The notes below the pieces were generated by a model that worked only from the letters and a program-made list of their open reading frames with translations, was not told the DNA's origin and made no database searches. From Aliivibrio finisterrensis_A (lineage in GTDB: Bacteria; Pseudomonadota; Gammaproteobacteria; Enterobacterales; Vibrionaceae), in NCBI RefSeq assembly GCF_004167675.1, contig NZ_SEZQ01000007.1: 64,000 bases of DNA; one strand, given 5' to 3'. A program made the position numbers and the translations under genes. Shown here piece after piece: positions 51,364 to 60,736 of the stretch; position 1 is the stretch's first letter; each line of letters starts with the position of its first letter.

Positions 51364-52398
51364 TCAATGAGATAAGTTGGGTGTCACTGAAATGTGAATA
51401 TTACACATATCTAACGTCAATTGGCTAAGTTGTGGCCAACAATTGGTATCAAAGTCAGTTTTTGTTGCTACTTCCATTAATGCCAGTGAACGAATCAGTA
51501 GTTGTATCTGTGGCATGGGTAGTCGTTGCAATGCGGATTGATACAGTGAACGACGATTTTGCCAGACTTTATATCGGTCGAAAACCGTAAACATAGCTTC
51601 GCCTTGAGTTATTGCCTGCTGAAAATTTTGTAGCAGGAAGAGCTCTTTTTGTAACGTTCTTAGTAAAATTACCACTTCCATGCCTTCACTTTCTAATTGG
51701 CGCAAGATACGTTGCGCACGTTTAGCTTGGCCTGACAATAATGTATCTACCAATTGGAATGGAGTGAAATGGTTATTTCTATTTAACGCTTCCTCAATAC
51801 GAATTAAGGTTAATAAGCCGTCTGGGTATAGCAGCGCCAGTTTATCTAAGCTTTGAGCAAGGGCTAATAAGTTACCTTCATGCCATTGAGCAAGCATTTG
51901 TACTGCTTCAGCATCGGGTTTTAATTTCAACGTTTTACAGCGTTGTTGAATAAAGCGTGGTAACTGTTGATTATCAGGTGTATTACACGGAACAAATAAT
52001 CCAAGTTGAGTTAGTGCTTTAAACCATTGCGTATTTTCTTGTGCTTTGTTGACTCTTGGTCCTTGAAAAATCAGCAGAATATCATCGTGAAGTGCTGGAA
52101 CCAATTCTTTTATTTTATTGGTATGTGCAGTCGTTAAGCCTGTATCAGGAATAGTGAGTTCCAATATTTGTCGAGATGAAAATAGGCTTAATGCTTGGGT
52201 GCAATCAAAGATTAATTCCCAATCAAGTTGCTTATCTAGCGTAAATTGGTGCTTCTCTTCAAACCCTTGTTTTATTGCAGCTTGACGAATGGCATCGAGA
52301 CTTTCTTGTTTTAAAAGCGGTTCATTGCCAAATAATAAGTAGCTCTGACGTAAACCTCTTTCAAGATTTTGAACAAGTTGTTCGGGAAATACTCTCAT
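51364..52398 (-). CDS. holA: DNA polymerase III delta subunit
   Basis: HolA opens the beta clamp as part of the clamp loader. The 344-residue protein shows the RecA-like N-terminal domain (YLLFGNEPLLKQESLDAIRQ), LLIFQGPRVNKAQ near residue 110 with a degenerate ATP site as in all delta subunits, and the C-terminal collar domain. It follows lptE after two bases, as in leuS-lptE-holA of E. coli. Confidence 0.95.
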   Translation of the reverse strand: MRVFPEQLVQNLERGLRQSYLLFGNEPLLKQESLDAIRQAAIKQGFEEKHQFTLDKQLDWELIFDCTQALSLFSSRQILELTIPDTGLTTAHTNKIKELVPALHDDILLIFQGPRVNKAQENTQWFKALTQLGLFVPCNTPDNQQLPRFIQQRCKTLKLKPDAEAVQMLAQWHEGNLLALAQSLDKLALLYPDGLLTLIRIEEALNRNNHFTPFQLVDTLLSGQAKRAQRILRQLESEGMEVVILLRTLQKELFLLQNFQQAITQGEAMFTVFDRYKVWQNRRSLYQSALQRLPMPQIQLLIRSLALMEVATKTDFDTNCWPQLSQLTLDMCNIHISVTPNLSH

Positions 52399-52400
52399 GA

Positions 52401-53021
52401 CTATTGAATATTTCCTGTCGATGTATCCATCGTTTCAATGACTTCTTTGGTTGTCACTTTACTTTCAGTATCATCATCAAGCGTTGCTGTTTCAATACTT
52501 GTGCCTACTGGTGTGTCGTCTGCTTTTAAACGTGCCATTTGACGCAAAATTTGCTCAGCAGCCTGCGTTCGCATTTCATCTTCGATCATGTCACGTTCTA
52601 CCGATTTCGCTAAGGCAGTTAATGGGTTATCAAGGTAGTTACGGTTTACTGATGTCGTATACGTTTTAATGTCATGTTCAGGGATAAGTACGCTATAAAT
52701 AACGGTATAGGTCAGCGCTTTTTCTGCTGCTCTGCTATTTTGATAAAGAGATAGAGTACGCTCACCAAGACTTTCACTGATTAAATTTAAGCTAGGCGTT
52801 ACGGTTGTTGGTGCAACCTGACGGATCCCATTCATTCTTAATTGTTTTTGCACATTACGGGTTAAATCACTGTATTGGTCAAAACTGGTCAGAGAAACTT
52901 CATGCAGTTCTTCTGGTAATAAATAATTACCGCGCAAGTGGAATCCACAGGCTGAAACCATAAGTGAAAGAGTCAGAACAATAGTGGTTCGAAGAGAAAA
53001 TAGAGATAAAAGACGTTTCAC
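52401..53021 (-). CDS. lptE: LPS-assembly lipoprotein LptE
   Basis: LptE plugs the LptD barrel in the outer-membrane LPS translocon. The start is GTG 53021 with AGGGAG upstream. The signal peptide ends in a lipobox (VSAC), followed by GFHLRGNYLLPEELHEVSL, the typical LptE opening. It has 206 residues, with a variable acidic C-terminal tail. It precedes holA after a two-base gap. Confidence 0.95.
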   Translation of the reverse strand: MKRLLSLFSLRTTIVLTLSLMVSACGFHLRGNYLLPEELHEVSLTSFDQYSDLTRNVQKQLRMNGIRQVAPTTVTPSLNLISESLGERTLSLYQNSRAAEKALTYTVIYSVLIPEHDIKTYTTSVNRNYLDNPLTALAKSVERDMIEDEMRTQAAEQILRQMARLKADDTPVGTSIETATLDDDTESKVTTKEVIETMDTSTGNIQ

Positions 53022-53102
53022 CGAGTAACTCCCTCAAGTGGTGTAAGAATGCTTATTTAACTGTTCTAATTAATTTGTCGTTTCAAAATAAAGCAGTTAA
53101 AT

Positions 53103-53130
53103 AAGCATAAGCGGCTATCCGCTTATGCTT
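53103..53130. repeat. 12-bp hairpin between leuS and lptE
   Basis: AAGCATAAGCGG / CCGCTTATGCTT with loop CTAT, no T-run on either side. A second AT-rich stem (AAAAGTAAT ... ATTACTTTT, about 53139-53172) lies between it and leuS. Both sit in the 179-base space of an otherwise tight operon. Confidence 0.75.
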
Positions 53131-53200
53131 TAAATAGAAAAGTAATCTGATAAAAGGTTCAAATTACTTTTTACGTTTAAATAGTACTAACTGGTTAATA

Positions 53201-55777
53201 TTAGTTAGCTACGATATTTAACAGTTTACCTGGTACATAGATTACTTTACGAATCGTTAAACCATCTAGGAACTTGATTGCGTTTTCATCTTTTAGACCA
53301 AGCTCTTTAACTTGCTCTTCAGTTGCATCTGCAGCAACGATCAGTTTTGCACGTAACTTACCGTTGATCATAACAACGATAGTTTTTTCATCTTCAACAA
53401 GTGCTTTTTCGTCAAATGTTGGCCATGCTGCTGTATCGATGTTCGATTCACCTAATGCGTCCCACATTGCAAAGCTTGCATGTGGTGTCATAGGGTAAAG
53501 CATAACAACAACCGCTTTTAGCGCTTCATCAAGAAGGGCACGATCTTGTGCTGATCCTTGAGGTGCTTTATTAAGCTTGTTCATCAATTCCATGATTGCA
53601 GCAATCGCAGTGTTGAATGTTTGACGGCGGCCAATATCATCACTTACTTTTGCAATCGTTTTGTGAACATCACGGCGTAGTGCTTTTTGGTCACCAGAAA
53701 GAGCGGCAACATCTAACGCGTCAGTTGCGCCTTTTGTTGTGTGCTCGTGAACTAATTTCCATACACGCTTAAGGAAACGACTTGCGCCTTCAACGCCTGA
53801 TTCTTGCCATTCTAGAGTCATATCAGCAGGTGCTGCAAACATCATGAATAGACGTACTGTATCAGCACCAAACTTATCAACCATCTCTTGAGGGTCAATA
53901 CCGTTGTTTTTAGACTTAGACATTTTGATCATGCCTGAGTGCTCAACATTACGACCTTGGTTGTCGATTGCTTTTTCGATGCGGCCTTTTGAGTCGCGCT
54001 CAATCGTTACATCTGTTGGTGCGATCCACTCTTTTGTGCCTTTTTCATTGGTGTGGCTAAATGCATCTGCAAGTACCATACCTTGACATAAAAGCTGCTT
54101 GAATGGTTCGTCAGAATTTACATAACCCGCATCACGTAGAAGCTTATGGAAGAAGCGAGAGTAAAGAAGGTGCATACATGCGTGTTCGATACCACCAACG
54201 TATTGGTCTACTGGTAACCAGTAGTTTGCTTTTTCTGGGTCTAGAATATCGTCAGCTTGTGGTGAACAGTAACGTGCGTAGTACCAAGATGATTCCATGA
54301 AGGTATCAAAGGTATCTGTTTCACGAAGTGCTGGCTCGCCATTGAATGTGGTTTTTGCCCATTCTTTGTCAGCTTTGATTGGGCTAGTTACGCCATCCAT
54401 AACCACATCTTCAGGAAGAATAACAGGTAATTGATCTGCTGGTACTGGGTGAACTTCACCATCTTCAGTGGTTACCATTGGAATTGGAGCACCCCAGTAA
54501 CGTTGGCGTGAAACACCCCAGTCACGTAGACGGAAGTTTACTGTTTTCTTGCCTTTACCTTCTGCTTCTAGTTTCGCAGCGATTGCATCAAATGCCTCTT
54601 GGAAAGCAAGACCGTCGAATTCACCAGAATCAAACAGAACGCCTTTTTCAGTGTAAGCCGCTTCAGAAACGTCTACATCAGAACCATCTTCAGGCTTGAT
54701 TACTGGAATAATATCCAAATTGTATTTAGTTGCGAATTCGAAGTCACGTTGATCGTGAGCAGGAACCGCCATTACTGCACCTGTGCCGTAATCCATTAAT
54801 ACGAAGTTTGCGACAAAAATTGGCACTTCACGACCGTTAAGAGGATGGATAGCACGTAGGCCTGTATCCATACCTTTCTTTTCCATCGTTGCTAATTCAG
54901 CTTCGGCAACTTTAGTATTGCGACACTCTTCAGTGAAAGCGAATAGCTCAGGGTTAGTTGCCGCCGCTTTTTCAGCAAGAGGATGACCTGCTGCGATGCC
55001 AACGTAAGTAACACCCATTAGCGTATCTGGACGTGTGGTATATACTTCTAAAGGTGCTTCTTCGCCGTTAACAGCAAAAGATAACTCTACGCCTTCAGAG
55101 CGGCCGATCCAGTTACGTTGCATGGTTTTAACCATTTCAGGCCAACCATCAAGATTATCTAGGTCATCAAGAAGCTCTTGTGCGTATTCTGTAATTTTAA
55201 TGAACCACTGTGGAATTTTCTTTTGTTCAACAGGGGTATCACAACGCCAACAACAACCGTCTTCAACTTGTTCGTTTGCAAGAACCGTTTGGTCATTTGG
55301 ACACCAGTTCACAGAAGACGTTTTTTTGTAAACTAAACCTTTGTTGTACAGTTTAGTGAAGAACTCTTGTTCCCAACGGTAGTACTCAGGCGTACAGGTT
55401 GCAAATTCACGGTTCCAATCGTAACCAAAGCCTAATAGTTTAAGCTGGTTTTTCATGTATTCGATGTTTTCGTAAGTCCACGGTGCAGGCGCTGTTTTAT
55501 TTTTTACCGCTGCATTTTCAGCAGGAAGACCAAACGCATCCCAACCGATAGGTTGCATTACGTTTTTGCCTTGTAGGCGCTGATAGCGAGAAACCACATC
55601 ACCGATGGTGTAGTTACGAACGTGACCCATGTGTAGACGACCACTTGGGTATGGGAACATTGAGAGGCAATAGAATTTTTCTTTGCTTGCGTCTTCAGTC
55701 ACAACAAACGTTTTGTTGTCGTCCCAATGTTTTTGGATCTTTTGTTCAAGATCCTGTGGATTATATTGTTCTTGCAT
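53201..55777 (-). CDS. leuS: Leucyl-tRNA synthetase
   Basis: LeuS charges tRNA-Leu. The 858-residue class I enzyme shows the HIGH-type motif PYPSGRLHMGHVRNY (about 42-56), the CP1 editing domain (about 225-415, with TTRPDTLMGVTYV and the downstream AVPAHDQRD), and KMSKS at about 617 (IKMSKSKNNG). A tRNA-Leu(UAG) gene lies at the far end of the window. The start ATG 55777 faces the divergent ybeL gene. Confidence 0.98.
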   Translation of the reverse strand: MQEQYNPQDLEQKIQKHWDDNKTFVVTEDASKEKFYCLSMFPYPSGRLHMGHVRNYTIGDVVSRYQRLQGKNVMQPIGWDAFGLPAENAAVKNKTAPAPWTYENIEYMKNQLKLLGFGYDWNREFATCTPEYYRWEQEFFTKLYNKGLVYKKTSSVNWCPNDQTVLANEQVEDGCCWRCDTPVEQKKIPQWFIKITEYAQELLDDLDNLDGWPEMVKTMQRNWIGRSEGVELSFAVNGEEAPLEVYTTRPDTLMGVTYVGIAAGHPLAEKAAATNPELFAFTEECRNTKVAEAELATMEKKGMDTGLRAIHPLNGREVPIFVANFVLMDYGTGAVMAVPAHDQRDFEFATKYNLDIIPVIKPEDGSDVDVSEAAYTEKGVLFDSGEFDGLAFQEAFDAIAAKLEAEGKGKKTVNFRLRDWGVSRQRYWGAPIPMVTTEDGEVHPVPADQLPVILPEDVVMDGVTSPIKADKEWAKTTFNGEPALRETDTFDTFMESSWYYARYCSPQADDILDPEKANYWLPVDQYVGGIEHACMHLLYSRFFHKLLRDAGYVNSDEPFKQLLCQGMVLADAFSHTNEKGTKEWIAPTDVTIERDSKGRIEKAIDNQGRNVEHSGMIKMSKSKNNGIDPQEMVDKFGADTVRLFMMFAAPADMTLEWQESGVEGASRFLKRVWKLVHEHTTKGATDALDVAALSGDQKALRRDVHKTIAKVSDDIGRRQTFNTAIAAIMELMNKLNKAPQGSAQDRALLDEALKAVVVMLYPMTPHASFAMWDALGESNIDTAAWPTFDEKALVEDEKTIVVMINGKLRAKLIVAADATEEQVKELGLKDENAIKFLDGLTIRKVIYVPGKLLNIVAN

Positions 55778-55943
55778 CGATTTACCCAGTTATGTCAGTG
55801 GATCACAAAAAATGTGAGATCGGTTTGATCAGATAATACTTGATCGGCATAGAATAACTAATGGAGCGCTTATACTCAAGCGACCTGATAACCTTTAACT
55901 CACTCTTCGCTATATAAATCTAGCGAATTCTTGGAGGTGACTT

Positions 55944-56426
55944 ATGTCTAAGCAAAAAACAGGTTATAACGCCGTCTTAGAGCGCGTAATGAATGTGTTA
56001 GAAAGAAGCCCTGAAGAATTTGAACACTGGGCTAAATCATCCGAAGAAGTGGTGGACGCTGCTTCTGATATGACCAAAGATGAATTGGCTTTAATTTCAA
56101 GTTATGTAAAACGAGACATGAAGGAGTTTGCTCAGAATTACGAAAAGAGCAAAACAACATTCCCTGATTCTCCTTTTTATCGATTAATCTCTGATTCTAT
56201 TTGGCACGGTTTGCTTGAAATAACCGATAAAACACAAGTTGAATGGCATGAGATGTTTGATGACTTAGCACATCAAGGCGTTTATCAGGCAGGTGAAGTC
56301 GTAGGGCTTGGTATTTTGGTTTGCGAGAAATGTGGCCATCGCGAGCAATTTAATCACGCACAAATTATTCAGCCTTGTACGCATTGTGAGAATGAAGAGT
56401 TTACCCGAGTATCTCTTAAGCCATAG
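55944..56426 (+). CDS. ybeL: Zinc-ribbon protein of the YbeL (DUF1451) family
   Basis: A conserved protein of unknown function. The 160 residues comprise a charged helical part (about 1-110) and a C-terminal zinc ribbon with two CxxC pairs, CEKCG and CTHCE, around residues 128 and 148. GGAGGTGA provides a strong ribosome site. It is divergent from leuS, the same neighbourhood as E. coli ybeL. Nucleic-acid or protein binding by the ribbon is likely but not shown. Confidence 0.9.
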   Translation: MSKQKTGYNAVLERVMNVLERSPEEFEHWAKSSEEVVDAASDMTKDELALISSYVKRDMKEFAQNYEKSKTTFPDSPFYRLISDSIWHGLLEITDKTQVEWHEMFDDLAHQGVYQAGEVVGLGILVCEKCGHREQFNHAQIIQPCTHCENEEFTRVSLKP

Positions 56427-56451
56427 CTGAGCTTATTGGCTAAAGCAGAAA

Positions 56452-56481
56452 GGTCTGTATCTCAATTAATAGATACAGACC
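56452..56481. terminator. Hairpin between convergent ybeL and lnt
   Basis: Perfect 11-bp stem GGTCTGTATCT / AGATACAGACC with an 8-base loop. U-tracts are poor on both sides, so termination strength is uncertain. Confidence 0.6.
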
Positions 56482-56493
56482 GATAGAACTCAA

Positions 56494-57999
56494 TTAGATT
56501 CTTTTACGCCAAGCAAGAAGTAAAGATAAAAAGACTAATAGGTATAAAGGCCATGAACCCCAGTAACGATATGGCGTTGTACCTATGGTTGGTATTACTT
56601 CGCCTCGCAATACAGCGGTAGTGAACTGAGGAATTTGTTTCGTTATATTGCCTTTATGATCTGTGATTGCCGTTACGCCATTATTTGTTGAACGAATAAC
56701 AGGTTTTCCTATCTCTAAAGCTCGCATTTGAGCCATTTCCATGTGTTGCAGTGGGCCAATAGAAGTACCAAACCATGCATCATTAGATAGGGTTAAAATA
56801 TAATCAGTTTGTGGTGTAATGTTTTCTCTGACCTGTTCGCCATAAACGATTTCGTAGCATAATGCAGGGGCTAATTGTGTGCCGCTGGCTTCCATGTTGG
56901 GTTGAATGTAATCACCACGACTGAATGATGACATTGGCAGGTTAAAGATTGGTGCGATAGGGCGTAATAAGTTTTCAAAAGGAACAAATTCACCAAATGG
57001 AAGTAAATGGTGTTTGCTGTACCTTGGTTGCTGCGTGTAATCGTAGCCATTTGTTCCATTAACGCCTAATGAAATAATATTATTGTAGAAATTACCGGTA
57101 GGGCTTTGGCCGACAATGCCAGTGATTACCGTGCTGTTGTTCATTGATGCTGCGCTATCTAAATTACGTAGAAAACTAGGGATTTCAATTTCCAGTGCCG
57201 GTATCGCGGCTTCAGGCCACACGATAACATCGGCATCCCAATTTTTACGGGTTAAATCCATATATTTCATAATAGTAGGCCAGCGTTCGCTAGGCAGCCA
57301 CTTAATTGCTTGGTTAACATTTCCTTGGATTAGCGCTACTTTTGTTGCTTTATCTGATTGAGGTGTAACCCAATCAAATGGTTTGATAGCAAAAGAGCTG
57401 GCAATGATGACTGCTGGGATTAAAAGCAAAGTCCATTTTTTTTCCAGAAGGCTGTATACCATTGCCCCCACAGAAATCAGGATCATTAGTGTTATGCCTT
57501 CTACACCAAATATTGGGCCCCAAGCAGACAGTGGGCTATCTATTTGACTGTAACCTAGCCATAACCATGGGAATCCGGTAAATACCCAACCACGTAGCCA
57601 ATCGGTAACAAGCCAAAGCGCCGGAGCGGCCAATAAGTATTTCGTTAGTTTATGGTTGCTAAAAATTCGTTGTAAAAGAAACGAGAATAGCATGGGATAT
57701 AACGCAAGGTAGCTGATTAACCCTATCATTAAAAATAGGCTGGCAGCGACTGGCATGCCACCAAAGTTGTCGATACTGACATGAACCCAACTCACACCGG
57801 CACCAAAGTAACCTAAGCCCCAAACAAAACCCAACCACGTTGCTTTTTTTGTTGTTTGTTTATGCAATAGCAATAAAAGAAGTAAAGGGGCAATAAAAGC
57901 AAAAGGCCATAAAGAGTAGGGAGCAAAAGCAAGGGTGGCGCTTGCGCCTGAAAGCAGAGCAATAAGAAGACGGATGGCGTAGTGAGAAAGTAAAGGCAT
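56494..57999 (-). CDS. lnt: Apolipoprotein N-acyltransferase
   Basis: Lnt adds the third acyl chain to the N-terminal cysteine of lipoproteins in the inner membrane. The N-terminal half (about 1-200) has six to seven membrane segments. The C-terminal half is a periplasmic nitrilase domain with the catalytic triad visible: glutamate in VWPEAAIPA, lysine in KHHLLPFGEFVP and cysteine in LCYEIVYGE. A last helix and WRKRI end the protein. It has 501 residues. It follows corC, as in E. coli, and acts on the many lipoproteins of this window (RlpA, LptE, YajG, ApbE). Confidence 0.97.
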   Translation of the reverse strand: MPLLSHYAIRLLIALLSGASATLAFAPYSLWPFAFIAPLLLLLLLHKQTTKKATWLGFVWGLGYFGAGVSWVHVSIDNFGGMPVAASLFLMIGLISYLALYPMLFSFLLQRIFSNHKLTKYLLAAPALWLVTDWLRGWVFTGFPWLWLGYSQIDSPLSAWGPIFGVEGITLMILISVGAMVYSLLEKKWTLLLIPAVIIASSFAIKPFDWVTPQSDKATKVALIQGNVNQAIKWLPSERWPTIMKYMDLTRKNWDADVIVWPEAAIPALEIEIPSFLRNLDSAASMNNSTVITGIVGQSPTGNFYNNIISLGVNGTNGYDYTQQPRYSKHHLLPFGEFVPFENLLRPIAPIFNLPMSSFSRGDYIQPNMEASGTQLAPALCYEIVYGEQVRENITPQTDYILTLSNDAWFGTSIGPLQHMEMAQMRALEIGKPVIRSTNNGVTAITDHKGNITKQIPQFTTAVLRGEVIPTIGTTPYRYWGSWPLYLLVFLSLLLAWRKRI

Positions 58000-58062
58000 T
58001 GGCTATAACTCAAATAGATGTAGGTAGCGAAAGAGAGTTAGTCTGTATAAGTTAGATAAAGT

Positions 58063-58089
58063 TCAGCCACTGAGGATGTCAGTGGCTGA
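58063..58089 (-). terminator. Hairpin between corC and lnt
   Basis: TCAGCCACTGA / TCAGTGGCTGA, a perfect 11-bp stem with 5-base loop, six bases after the corC stop. A run of T is lacking, so partial termination or RNA protection is likely. Confidence 0.6.
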
Positions 58090-58094
58090 TTGCA

Positions 58095-58973
58095 TTATTC
58101 TGCTTCAGGTTCTTTATGTTCCGATTCTTTATCAGGAATCGTTACTTGAAGTTGAATAATTCGACGGTTGTCAGCAGCTGTGACTTTGAATGTAAAACCT
58201 GAAATTTCAATCGTTTCACCACTTTCTGGTAAATGACCGAAACCAGTTAATACTAGTCCGCCAACAGTATCTATTTCTTCGTCGCTGAAGTTAGTTGAAA
58301 ACGCGTCATTAAAGTCTTCAATTTCAGTTAAGGCTTTTACCGCAAAGGTATGTTTACTTAACTGACGAATGTCTTTTTCTTCTTCGTCATCAAATTCATC
58401 TTCAATGTCACCAACGATTTCTTCAAGAATATCTTCGATAGTAACAAGACCAGAAACCCCACCAAACTCATCAACTACAATGGCCATGTGGTAACGTTCT
58501 TCTCTAAACTCTTTTAAAAGCTTATCAACACGTTTGCTTTCTGGTACTACAACAGCAGGTCTAATAACTTGCTCTATTTCAAAGGCTTCACAGTCAGAGC
58601 CTAAGTATCTTAGTAAGTCCTTCGCAAGGAGTATACCTTCAACATGGTCTTTGTCTTCACTGATCACTGGGTAGCGTGAGTGAGACGCTTCAATGATGGT
58701 TGCTATCAGTGATTCAAGGTCTTGAGTTTTCTCGACCGTAACCATTTGAGAGCGAGGTAACATAATGTCTCTTACTCTCATTTCTGCTATTTCCATTACA
58801 CCCTCAAGCATGTCTCGGGTGTCATGGTCGATAACTTCATTTTCTTCAGAGTCTCTAAATGCATCAACTAGGTCTTGGCGATCTTTAGGCTCTCCTTGGA
58901 AAAATTGTGAAAGGCGTCCTAAGAAGGACTTTCTACTCGGACCTTCTGTATTCTGTGAATTTTCGTCGTTCAT
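58095..58973 (-). CDS. corC: CorC-type CBS-domain protein (magnesium/cobalt efflux)
   Basis: CorC (YbeX) is a cytosolic protein linked to magnesium and cobalt efflux and to ribosome metabolism in E. coli. The start at ATG 58973 (MNDENSQNTEG) gives 292 residues, the same as E. coli; an upstream TTG at 59000 is less likely. A CBS pair (about 70-190; VRDIMLPRSQM, SRYPVISEDKDHVEGILLAKDLL, DEFGGVSGLVTIEDILEEIVGDIEDE) is followed by a CorC/HlyC transporter-associated domain. It is between ybeY and lnt. Confidence 0.95.
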   Translation of the reverse strand: MNDENSQNTEGPSRKSFLGRLSQFFQGEPKDRQDLVDAFRDSEENEVIDHDTRDMLEGVMEIAEMRVRDIMLPRSQMVTVEKTQDLESLIATIIEASHSRYPVISEDKDHVEGILLAKDLLRYLGSDCEAFEIEQVIRPAVVVPESKRVDKLLKEFREERYHMAIVVDEFGGVSGLVTIEDILEEIVGDIEDEFDDEEEKDIRQLSKHTFAVKALTEIEDFNDAFSTNFSDEEIDTVGGLVLTGFGHLPESGETIEISGFTFKVTAADNRRIIQLQVTIPDKESEHKEPEAE

Positions 58974-59040
58974 GGCTTCTTTTAAAGTAAATGCTATCAA
59001 TGTGGATAGCGCACATTAGTAACTACGGATTATCCCGTGG

Positions 59041-59502
59041 TTATTTCTCAGCAATGTATGGGTCTTCAAATCCCATACCTTGCATTAATTCGGTTTCGAG
59101 TGATTCCATCTCTTCAGCTTCATCATCTTCGATATGGTCATAACCTAGCAGATGCAGACTACCATGTACAACCATATGAGCCCAATGTGCTAATAATGGC
59201 TTATTTTGTTCAATGGCTTCGCTCTCAACAACTTGGCGACAAATAATTAAATCACCAAGTAGGTCAATTTCAATACCAGGAGGCGCTTCAAACGGAAATG
59301 AAAGTACATTAGTTGGCTTATCTTTACCACGATATTCGTGATTTAATTCATGACTTTCTTTTTCATCTACAATACGGATGGTTAATTCAGCTTGTGGTTG
59401 AAACTGTGGAATAACGGCATTTAACCATGTCATCAGTTCTTTTTCTGATGGTAAGCCGCTTTCGTTTTCACATGCAATTTGTAGATCGAGTTCAATACTC
59501 AT
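59041..59502 (-). CDS. ybeY: Endoribonuclease YbeY
   Basis: YbeY is a single-strand RNA endonuclease used in 16S rRNA 3'-end maturation and ribosome quality control. The 153-residue protein has the zinc motif HMVVHGSLHLLGYDH (H-x3-H-x5-H, about 113-128) and the typical RGKDKPTNVLSFPFE. Spacing to ybeZ is 16 bases. Confidence 0.97.
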   Translation of the reverse strand: MSIELDLQIACENESGLPSEKELMTWLNAVIPQFQPQAELTIRIVDEKESHELNHEYRGKDKPTNVLSFPFEAPPGIEIDLLGDLIICRQVVESEAIEQNKPLLAHWAHMVVHGSLHLLGYDHIEDDEAEEMESLETELMQGMGFEDPYIAEK

Positions 59503-59518
59503 TGTTCACCTGATTGTG

Positions 59519-60592
59519 TTACTTATTATTTTCTGCGTCAGCCATACGAGCGTCACGCTCTTGCTTTCTGCGTATTTCTTCTAGTTTACGCTCTTTTTGA
59601 TCTTTTGCTTCCCATTTTTCATAAGCATTTACAATTCGAGCAACAACAGGGTGGCGAACAACATCATCTGCAATAAAGAAATTAAAGCTAATTTCATCGA
59701 CTTCAGAAAGAACTTCAACGGCATGACGAAGACCAGATTTAGCCCCGCGAGGTAAATCGATCTGGGTTACGTCCCCTGTAATAACCGCTCGTGAATTAAA
59801 GCCAATACGGGTTAAGAACATTTTCATTTGTTCTACGGTGGTGTTTTGACTTTCATCAAGGATGATAAAGGCGTCATTCAGGGTTCTACCACGCATATAA
59901 GCTAATGGGGCAACTTCAATGACGTTGCGCTCGATCAGTTTCTCAACGCGCTCAAACCCAAGCATTTCAAATAGAGCATCGTAAAGAGGGCGTAAATACG
60001 GGTCAACCTTTTGGCTAAGATCACCTGGTAAAAATCCTAATTTTTCACCCGCTTCAACCGCTGGTCGAGTTAACAGGATACGACGAACTTCTTGGCGTTC
60101 TAAAGCATCAACGGCAGCAGCAACGGCAAGGTAGGTTTTTCCTGTACCTGCAGGGCCAATACCAAAGGTAATATCGTGAGTTACCATGTTGGTTACGTAC
60201 TGAGCTTGGTTTTCAGTTCTTGGCTTAATTAGGCCTTTCTTGGTTTTTATGAAGATCTCTTTTCCGTAAGGAATAGTTGATACTTCTTCTTTCGCTTGTT
60301 CTAAAATCCCCGACTCTTTCACCGCTAAATGAATTTGTTCTGGTTCAATATCAGGGTATTGATTTTTTACAGGAGCAGTATCGACGTATAGATCTTTGAG
60401 GATGTCGATAGTGGCTGAAACAGTATGAGGTTTACCAACGACGGTAAATTCGTTGCCTCGATAATTGATTTCGACACCTAAGCGGCGTTCAAGGTGTTTG
60501 ATATTGTCATCAAATGGGCCACAAAGGCTAGATAAACGGTGATTGTCTGCTGGCTCTAAGGTCAACTCTAATTTGGTTGTTTTAATGCTCAA
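59519..60592 (-). CDS. ybeZ: PhoH-family ATPase YbeZ
   Basis: A PhoH-like ATPase working with YbeY. The 357-residue protein has an N-terminal KH-like part (LEPADNHRLSSLCGPFDDNIKHLERRLG, about 12-40), Walker A GPAGTGKTYLA near residue 142 and Walker B AFIILDESQN near 235, with LTRIGFNSRAVITGDVTQIDLP after it. The tail is highly charged. The start is TTG 60592 with AGAGG upstream; no ATG is close. Confidence 0.95.
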   Translation of the reverse strand: MSIKTTKLELTLEPADNHRLSSLCGPFDDNIKHLERRLGVEINYRGNEFTVVGKPHTVSATIDILKDLYVDTAPVKNQYPDIEPEQIHLAVKESGILEQAKEEVSTIPYGKEIFIKTKKGLIKPRTENQAQYVTNMVTHDITFGIGPAGTGKTYLAVAAAVDALERQEVRRILLTRPAVEAGEKLGFLPGDLSQKVDPYLRPLYDALFEMLGFERVEKLIERNVIEVAPLAYMRGRTLNDAFIILDESQNTTVEQMKMFLTRIGFNSRAVITGDVTQIDLPRGAKSGLRHAVEVLSEVDEISFNFFIADDVVRHPVVARIVNAYEKWEAKDQKERKLEEIRRKQERDARMADAENNK

Positions 60593-60673
60593 GATTGCCT
60601 CTCAGAATGCTAATTACAAATGCTTATCTATTATTTATTGGGTAAAGTATAAATTATCTCAAGGTTAAATAAG

Positions 60674-60706
60674 AAAAAAGATGATCAAGAAACCTTAATC
60701 ATCTTT
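60674..60706 (-). terminator. Terminator or attenuator between miaB and ybeZ
   Basis: On the minus strand AAAGATGATTAAG, loop GTTT, CTTGATCATCTTT (one G-U), then TTT. It lies 31 bases after the miaB stop, so ybeZ-ybeY-corC-lnt may have their own promoter. Confidence 0.8.
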
Positions 60707-60736
60707 TTAGTTTTTGATTTTATTGAGGATGTCACA

